Shown piece by piece: positions 59,510 to 64,000 of a stretch of 64,000 nucleotides of DNA. Each line of letters begins with the position of its first letter. Position 1 is the stretch's first letter. Source of the stretch: JADJPO01 sp963828555. Its GTDB lineage: Bacteria > Actinomycetota > Actinomycetes > Actinomycetales > Kineosporiaceae. The stretch lies in contig CAWHEL010000002.1 of assembly GCA_963828555.1 (NCBI GenBank), forward strand, positions 1,612,001 to 1,676,000, in the 5' to 3' direction. Made by a program: the position numbers and the translations under genes. The notes under the pieces were generated by a model that did no database searches, was not told the DNA's origin, and was given only the letters and a program-made list of their open reading frames with translations.

Positions 59510-60820
59510 GTGAGCCGATCTGCAGCGCTCAAGGCCCTGGTCGTCCTGCTGGGTCTGGGGCTGTCCGCGTCCGGATGCGCCGCAGGGCCCGAGGCGTCGT
59601 CCGTCGTAGCCTCCCTCGACCCGGCGCTGACGCCGAGCGCGGTCGTGGTCGACCCGGCGAGCCCGAGCACAGAGTCGGCCTCACCGGGTGCCTCTTCGGT
59701 TGCCTCCCCCGGTGCGTCGATCGTCGCGGCGGCGCCGAGTGCAGCCCCGACGCGCGCCGCCTCCGCGAAGGCGGCGTCGTCCGCGAAGAGGACGGTGAAG
59801 CCGTCGGCGCGCACGACCCGGGCGGCTGCGGCTCCTGCCGGCGTGCTGGGCGCAGTCGGCACGGGGAAGGTCCCGGTGCCTGCGCAGGGTCGCCCCGCGG
59901 ACACCACCCGCCCGACCCGGGTGATCGGCACTGGGACCCCGGCCGGCTGCACCTCGGCCGCAGTCGTCGCCGCGGTGGGAGCCGGCGGAGTGGTCACCTT
60001 CAACTGCGGCCCGGCGCCGGTGACCATCCGGATGACCCGGACCGCGAAGGTGCGTAACACCAATCCGACACTGGTTCTCGACGGCGGCGGGAAGGTGACC
60101 CTGAGCGGCGGCGGAGCCCGCCGGATCCTCTACCAGAACGCGTGCGACGGCGCGCAGGGCTGGACCACGAACCACTGCCAGGACCAGGAGACGCCGACGC
60201 TGGTCGTGCAGAACCTCACCTTCGCGGACGGCGACGCCACCGGCGAGAAGGCCGAGGGCGGTGGCGGCGGGGCGATCTTCGTGCGTGGCGGCCAGCTCAA
60301 GGTGATCAACTCACGGTTCGTGCGCAACCGGTGTGACGCCACCGGCCCGGATGTGGGCGGGGCCGCTGTCCGTGCGCTCAGCCAGTATCGCAGCGGCCCG
60401 GTGGTTGTCTCAGGGAGCAGCTTCGAGGGCGGGTCGTGCGCGAACGGTGCCGCGCTGAGCAGTATCGGGGTGTCGTGGCTGATCGTGAACAGTCGGTTCA
60501 GCCACAACACCGCCACCGGGCGCGGAGCCAACCCGGCGAGGTCGGGCACCCCGGGCGGTGGCAGCGGTGGGGCGATCTATCTCGACGGCAATCGCTTCAC
60601 CCTCGACCTGCGAGGCAGCGTGATCGAGGACAACCGGGCGCCCGAGGGCGGTGGCGCGATCTTCTTCGTGAGCAACGACCGCACCGGAACGGCGACCCTC
60701 GCGGCGTCCATCCTGCGCCGCAATCCGAGCCTCGGCTTCGAGACCGCAGGGCTGCCGGGCATCTTCTTCCTGGGCGCCCGGCCGCCTTCGATCACTGCGG
60801 GGACCATGCTCGGCCGCTGA
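59510..60820 (+). CDS. surface lipoprotein with a right-handed beta-helix domain
   Basis: A 436-residue lipoprotein starting at GTG 59510. The signal peptide ends in a lipobox (LGLSASGCAAGPE, Cys near residue 22). A long Ser/Ala/Pro/Thr-rich spacer follows to about residue 150, then a parallel beta-helix with repeats such as VVQNLTFADGDATGEKAEGGGG, VKVINSRFVRNRC-type rungs, and GGGSGGAIYLDGN. It resembles pectate-lyase-like or polymorphic-membrane-type proteins. The enzyme site, if any, is unclear; it may bind a polysaccharide at the surface. Confidence 0.75.
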   Translation: MSRSAALKALVVLLGLGLSASGCAAGPEASSVVASLDPALTPSAVVVDPASPSTESASPGASSVASPGASIVAAAPSAAPTRAASAKAASSAKRTVKPSARTTRAAAAPAGVLGAVGTGKVPVPAQGRPADTTRPTRVIGTGTPAGCTSAAVVAAVGAGGVVTFNCGPAPVTIRMTRTAKVRNTNPTLVLDGGGKVTLSGGGARRILYQNACDGAQGWTTNHCQDQETPTLVVQNLTFADGDATGEKAEGGGGGAIFVRGGQLKVINSRFVRNRCDATGPDVGGAAVRALSQYRSGPVVVSGSSFEGGSCANGAALSSIGVSWLIVNSRFSHNTATGRGANPARSGTPGGGSGGAIYLDGNRFTLDLRGSVIEDNRAPEGGGAIFFVSNDRTGTATLAASILRRNPSLGFETAGLPGIFFLGARPPSITAGTMLGR

Positions 60821-61069
60821 GCCCCTCCCCGGTGCTGCCTGGCACGACCTGGCGCTGCGTGGCGTTACGTGGCGTTACGTGGTGCCAACCGGACCGGCCA
60901 GGAGGCGAGGTGTGGAGATTGTGGTGTTTGGTCACCGGGCAACCCGGGTGAGAAATACCGTGGTCCTGCCCTTGACCGGTTTCCGAAACTGGCCCAGGGT
61001 GAATTGATCTGCTTGCGTGGCTGGGCCGTGGGGGCTCGGTCGGGGCAGCGTGTTCTCGGGGGTCAATAC
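60821..61069 (+). other. 249-bp intergenic region with a tandem decamer repeat
   Basis: The unit GGCGTTACGT occurs twice in tandem (60861-60870 and 60871-60880), flanked by TGGCAC and GTGCCA arms. TTGACC near 60974 may be part of a promoter for the following gene, but no well-spaced -10 is seen. Nothing else is evident. Confidence 0.35.
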
Positions 61070-62941
61070 ATGATCAAACATCGGACGGCGGGCGTGCGCC
61101 TGGCTTCTGTCGCGGCGCTGACTCTGGCCGGTGTGGCGCTGTCCGCGGGCGCGCTGTCGCCGGCCTCGGCAGCGACCAGGTCGGATCGGACCAGCCCGGC
61201 TGAGGCCCGCCGGGTCGACCGGGTGCCGACGCCGAAGCCCGCGTGGTTCAGCTGCAATGCGTTCGCCGAGGGCGCCACCTGCGCGACGGTCCAGCTTCCG
61301 CTGGACTACGACCGCCCCACCGGCGCCACCACCGGCGTGGCCGTGCTGCGGCTCAAGGCCAAGGACCGGAAGCGCAAGATCGGCACCCTGTTCCTCAACC
61401 CCGGCGGCCCGGGTGGTTCCGGGGTGCAGATCGCCGCAGCCGCCCCGTTCTTCCTCGGGCCCGAGGTGCTGGCCCGGTTCGACATCGTCGGATTCGACCC
61501 CCGTGGCACCAACTTCAGCGACTCGGTGCGCTGCTGGTCCAACCTGGGTGGTCAGGAGAAGGCCCTGAGTGGCCTGACCGCGGTCGCCTTCCCGTGGACG
61601 GCCAAGGAGAAGACGGCCTACATCGGCTCCTCCAAGGCGTTCGGCAAGGCATGCTCGACCACGGGCCGGCCGCTGGCCGGATCCATGTCGACCGCCGAGG
61701 TGGCGCGGGACATGGACGTGCTCCGCCGCGCCGTCGGCGACAAGCAGCTGACCTACCTGGGCTTCTCCTACGGCACCCAGCTCGGCGCCGTCTACGCCAA
61801 CATGTTCCCAGACCGGGTTCGGGCGATCACGATCGACGGGGTCCTCGACCCGGTGGCCTGGGTCGGTACGTCGAAGACCAAGAACGTGCCGCAGACCACT
61901 CGGCTGAAGTCGGGTGAGGGCGCTGCCACGGCCCTGCACGAGATCCTGGTGCGGTGCGACAAGGCCGGGGTCGACCTGTGCCCCTTCGCCGAGCCGGGCA
62001 ACCCGGTGACGAAGTACGCCGAGATCACCACGGCCATCAAGAAGACTCCGATCGTGATCACCGACCCGGAGACCGGTGACACCTTCACGGTCGGTTACCC
62101 CCAGCTGACGGGGATCCTGCTCTCGATGCTCTACTCGCCGGACGGCGCGGACGGCGTGTCAATGGCGCTGACCGACGTCTACACGGCGATGCACCCACCG
62201 GCGCCCAGCGACCCTGAGGCGGTGGCAGAGCAGAAGGCCGCGGAGTCAGACCTGGCTCGCCGACTGTCCGCGCGGCGCAGCGCGGCCAAGCAGGTCAAGG
62301 CGGCGGCCCGGACTGCCGGACGTCTGGCGTTCCCGTACGCCTTCCCGTACGACAATTCCCCGGAGGCGTTCCAGTCTGTGCTCTGCACCGACGGCCTGAA
62401 CCCGCGCAACGCTACGGACTGGCCGAGGTACGCGGCTGCCGCCGACCGCACCGCACCGGACTTCGGCCCGCTGTGGACCTGGGCGTCGTCGCCCTGCGCG
62501 TCGAGTACCTGGACCGTAGGAGACGAGGACGCCTACCGCGGCCCGTTCACCCGGCGCACGGCCAACCCGGTGCTGGTGGTCGGCAACTACTGGGACCCGG
62601 CGACGAACTATGCCGGCGCCGTCAAGGTGGCCTCGCTCATGCCCAACAGCAGGTTGCTCTCCAGCGACAGCTGGGGCCACACTGCGTTCGGCACCTCGGC
62701 CTGCGTCACCGGCGCGGTGGAGCAGTACCTGCTGACCAAGGCTCTTCCGGCGAAGAACAGGACGTGCGTGGGCGACATCCAGCCGTACACGACGCCGCTC
62801 CCCCCGCCCGGAACGCCGGACCCGTCGGCGAGCCCGAGTCCGTCACCGTCGCCGAGCACCCCTCTGAAGGCCCGCAGCCAGTCGCAGACCCGGATGCTGC
62901 CGCCGGTCGTTCCGCTGCTGCCGCCGGAGGCCCTGTCGTAG
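61070..62941 (+). CDS. exported alpha/beta-hydrolase, tripeptidyl aminopeptidase family
   Basis: A 623-residue secreted enzyme of the SlpD/SlpE/TAP alpha/beta-hydrolase family. The signal peptide spans about residues 1-35 (VRLASVAALTLAGVALSAGAL, cut after ASA). The oxyanion motif is LFLNPGGPGGSGV near 105, the nucleophile Ser is in GFSYGTQLGA near 228, and the C-terminal catalytic Asp and His lie in GNYWDPATNY and SWGHTAF near 510-550. A Ser/Pro-rich tail (PSASPSPSPSPS) follows. It probably removes tripeptides or hydrolyses esters outside the cell. The ATG at 61070 is the start. Confidence 0.85.
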   Translation: MIKHRTAGVRLASVAALTLAGVALSAGALSPASAATRSDRTSPAEARRVDRVPTPKPAWFSCNAFAEGATCATVQLPLDYDRPTGATTGVAVLRLKAKDRKRKIGTLFLNPGGPGGSGVQIAAAAPFFLGPEVLARFDIVGFDPRGTNFSDSVRCWSNLGGQEKALSGLTAVAFPWTAKEKTAYIGSSKAFGKACSTTGRPLAGSMSTAEVARDMDVLRRAVGDKQLTYLGFSYGTQLGAVYANMFPDRVRAITIDGVLDPVAWVGTSKTKNVPQTTRLKSGEGAATALHEILVRCDKAGVDLCPFAEPGNPVTKYAEITTAIKKTPIVITDPETGDTFTVGYPQLTGILLSMLYSPDGADGVSMALTDVYTAMHPPAPSDPEAVAEQKAAESDLARRLSARRSAAKQVKAAARTAGRLAFPYAFPYDNSPEAFQSVLCTDGLNPRNATDWPRYAAAADRTAPDFGPLWTWASSPCASSTWTVGDEDAYRGPFTRRTANPVLVVGNYWDPATNYAGAVKVASLMPNSRLLSSDSWGHTAFGTSACVTGAVEQYLLTKALPAKNRTCVGDIQPYTTPLPPPGTPDPSASPSPSPSPSTPLKARSQSQTRMLPPVVPLLPPEALS

Positions 62942-62963
62942 CAGGTTGCCGGAGTGAGACTGT

Positions 62964-63656
62964 GTGGTCGTGACGCTTCCACCGGCGGTCGAGGCCCCAC
63001 GGTCGTTCAAGCACCGGCGTGGCCGGATCACCAGCGGCCAGCAGGCGGCGCTGAGCTCGCTCTGGCCGCGCCTCGGCCTCGATGTCACCGACCACCGGCT
63101 CGATCTGCCCGCGGTCTTCGGTCGGGTATGCCCGGTGGTGCTGGACATCGGCTTCGGGATGGGTGAGACCACCCTCCTCCTGGCGTCCGATGATCCCGGG
63201 CGTGACGTGATCGCCGTCGACGTGCACACCCCAGGGGCCGGGGCGCTGCTGCGCGACGTGGACGCCACGGGGCTGATGAACGTGCGGGTAATGGTCGCGG
63301 ACGCGCTGGTGGTGCTGCGCGACATGCTCGCCCCGGGGTGCCTGGATGAGATCAGGCTGTTCTTCCCCGACCCCTGGCCGAAGGCCCGGCATCGCAAGCG
63401 ACGGCTCTATTCGCCCGCCTTCGCCGCGCTAGCCGCCAGCCGGCTGCGCCCGGGGGGCCGGCTGCACAGCGCCACCGACTGGGCCCCCTACGCGGCGCAG
63501 ATGCTCGACGTGGTTGAGGGCGAGCCCTTGCTGTGCAACACCTTCGCCGGCCCCGCGCCGCGCCCCCCCTGGCGCCCGGTCACCCGGTTCGAGCGGCAGG
63601 GGCTCGCCAAGGGGCACCGGATCGTGGACGTGATCGCCGAAAGCACCTCGGAGTGA
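62964..63656 (+). CDS. trmB: tRNA (guanine(46)-N7)-methyltransferase
   Basis: A 230-residue SAM-dependent enzyme that methylates G46 in the tRNA variable loop. It has the SAM motif VLDIGFGMGETTLLLA near residue 59, AVDVHTPGAGALLRDV for ribose contact, the catalytic region LFFPDPWPKARHRKRR near 130, and the C-terminal TRFERQG. Length matches other TrmB proteins. The GTG at 62964 is chosen; a GTG six bases later is also possible. It is a housekeeping gene at the edge of the window. Confidence 0.9.
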   Translation: MVVTLPPAVEAPRSFKHRRGRITSGQQAALSSLWPRLGLDVTDHRLDLPAVFGRVCPVVLDIGFGMGETTLLLASDDPGRDVIAVDVHTPGAGALLRDVDATGLMNVRVMVADALVVLRDMLAPGCLDEIRLFFPDPWPKARHRKRRLYSPAFAALAASRLRPGGRLHSATDWAPYAAQMLDVVEGEPLLCNTFAGPAPRPPWRPVTRFERQGLAKGHRIVDVIAESTSE

Positions 63657-63678
63657 ATGAGCCGTGGGTGGGTGAGCC

Positions 63679-63957
63679 TCAGGGGCGTGAGCCCGAGGTG
63701 CGGCGCAGCCACCACAGGCCGATGAAGGGCAGCACCAGCGGGATGAACAGGTAGCCCCTGCCGAACCCCGACCACACTGTGGCCCGAGGGAAGTCCTCGG
63801 GAGCCAGCAGGCTGAAGGCACCGATCACCAGCACGCCGGCGAGTTCGATGCCGACCGCCGTCCAGGCGACCGCCCGGGCACCGCGCCCCCACCCGGCCAG
63901 CGCAACGGTGGCGATCACGTAGACCACGGCGGAGAACGCCGACAACAGGTACGCCAC
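63679..63957 (-). CDS. small multi-span membrane protein of unknown function
   Basis: A 92-residue protein with three hydrophobic helices (MAYLLSAFSAVVYVIATVAL, VAWTAVGIELAGVLVIGAFS, LFIPLVLPFIGLWWL). The GTG at 63957 is preceded by AGGAGG (on the minus strand) and the frame is convergent with trmB. No characterised family is recognised, though it resembles small uncharacterised actinobacterial membrane proteins with a GYLFIPLVLPF segment. Confidence 0.65.
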   Translation of the reverse strand: MAYLLSAFSAVVYVIATVALAGWGRGARAVAWTAVGIELAGVLVIGAFSLLAPEDFPRATVWSGFGRGYLFIPLVLPFIGLWWLRRTSGSRP

Positions 63958-64000
63958 GGGAGCCTCCTGGAACCGGGTGCCCAGCTGGACGGCGGCACGT

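Noticed and set aside
1..64000. CRISPR array, tRNA/rRNA genes, insertion sequences or prophage
   Set aside because: No regularly spaced repeats, cloverleaf candidates, transposase, integrase or phage structural motifs were seen while reading both strands.

Overview
The window looks like chromosomal DNA from a high-GC actinomycete. GC is about 70% by eye and codons end in G or C. GTG starts and ATGA/GTGA overlaps are common. Typical actinomycete families occur: an Xre/DUF5753 regulator with an S-adenosylmethionine (SAM)-dependent methyltransferase and a DUF397 protein, a SpoIIE-type phosphatase, an F420/flavin-type luciferase-like oxidoreductase, and sugar ABC permeases with no ATPase of their own. 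I see no rRNA, tRNA, CRISPR, prophage or insertion sequence.

Region 1 (1-22256) is the most striking part: a coenzyme M (CoM) island. After the end of a 2-oxoacid dehydrogenase E1-beta gene comes a tightly overlapping operon (987-8337): luciferase-like oxidoreductase, argininosuccinate-lyase-like enzyme, a 2-ketopropyl-CoM oxidoreductase/carboxylase (2-KPCC) homologue with the diagnostic residues conserved, an unrecognised protein, an adenylosuccinate-lyase-like enzyme and a D-cysteine-desulfhydrase-like PLP enzyme. A minus-strand pair (10327-8354) encodes a ComA/phosphosulfolactate-synthase-like protein and a MetE-like zinc thiol transferase. The divergent plus-strand operon (10560-18436) encodes a second MetE-like/epoxyalkane:CoM transferase candidate, a CoA-disulfide-reductase-like flavoprotein, two tandem short-chain dehydrogenases, a two-subunit CoA transferase and an ADP-forming acyl-CoA ligase. 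A third unit (18555-22256) encodes a sulfoacetaldehyde-dehydrogenase-like enzyme, a MEDS-domain protein and a PucR-type activator. Together these look like a set for making CoM and for CoM-dependent ring opening, oxidation and carboxylation of an epoxide, followed by CoA activation. No epoxide-forming monooxygenase is present, so the substrate is unknown. A 14-bp motif shared by two of the promoters, with its core in a third, may be the regulator's site.

Region 2 (22286-26518) handles an aromatic acid: ACMSD-like amidohydrolase, IclR regulator, pobA (4-hydroxybenzoate to protocatechuate) and LigA/LigB-like ring-cleavage subunits. Two matching palindromes mark probable IclR operators. Region 3 (26569-32936) is a sugar operon: DeoR repressor, solute-binding protein (apparent frameshift), two permeases, class II aldolase and an ADP-dependent-type sugar kinase.

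Region 4 (33021-43337) is mixed: DUF5671-like membrane protein, Xre/methyltransferase/DUF397 set, helical-repeat protein, SpoIIE phosphatase, a frameshifted aminoglycoside-phosphotransferase-like gene, a metallo-beta-lactamase-fold hydrolase and a TetR regulator with a clear palindromic operator. Region 5 (43489-46569) is a decayed carbohydrate locus: permease, DUF3131-like and GH39 remnants with several frameshifts and a fusion. Region 6 (46594-51389) has a LysR regulator, a tiny membrane protein, a histone-H1-like protein, a kinase pseudogene, a dehydrogenase and a GIDE-like membrane protein. Region 7 (51433-56905) is a glycan operon (two GT4 enzymes, an alpha/alpha-barrel protein, GH130, cupin). 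Region 8 (57005-64000) has a CPBP protease, three exported proteins, TrmB and a small membrane protein.
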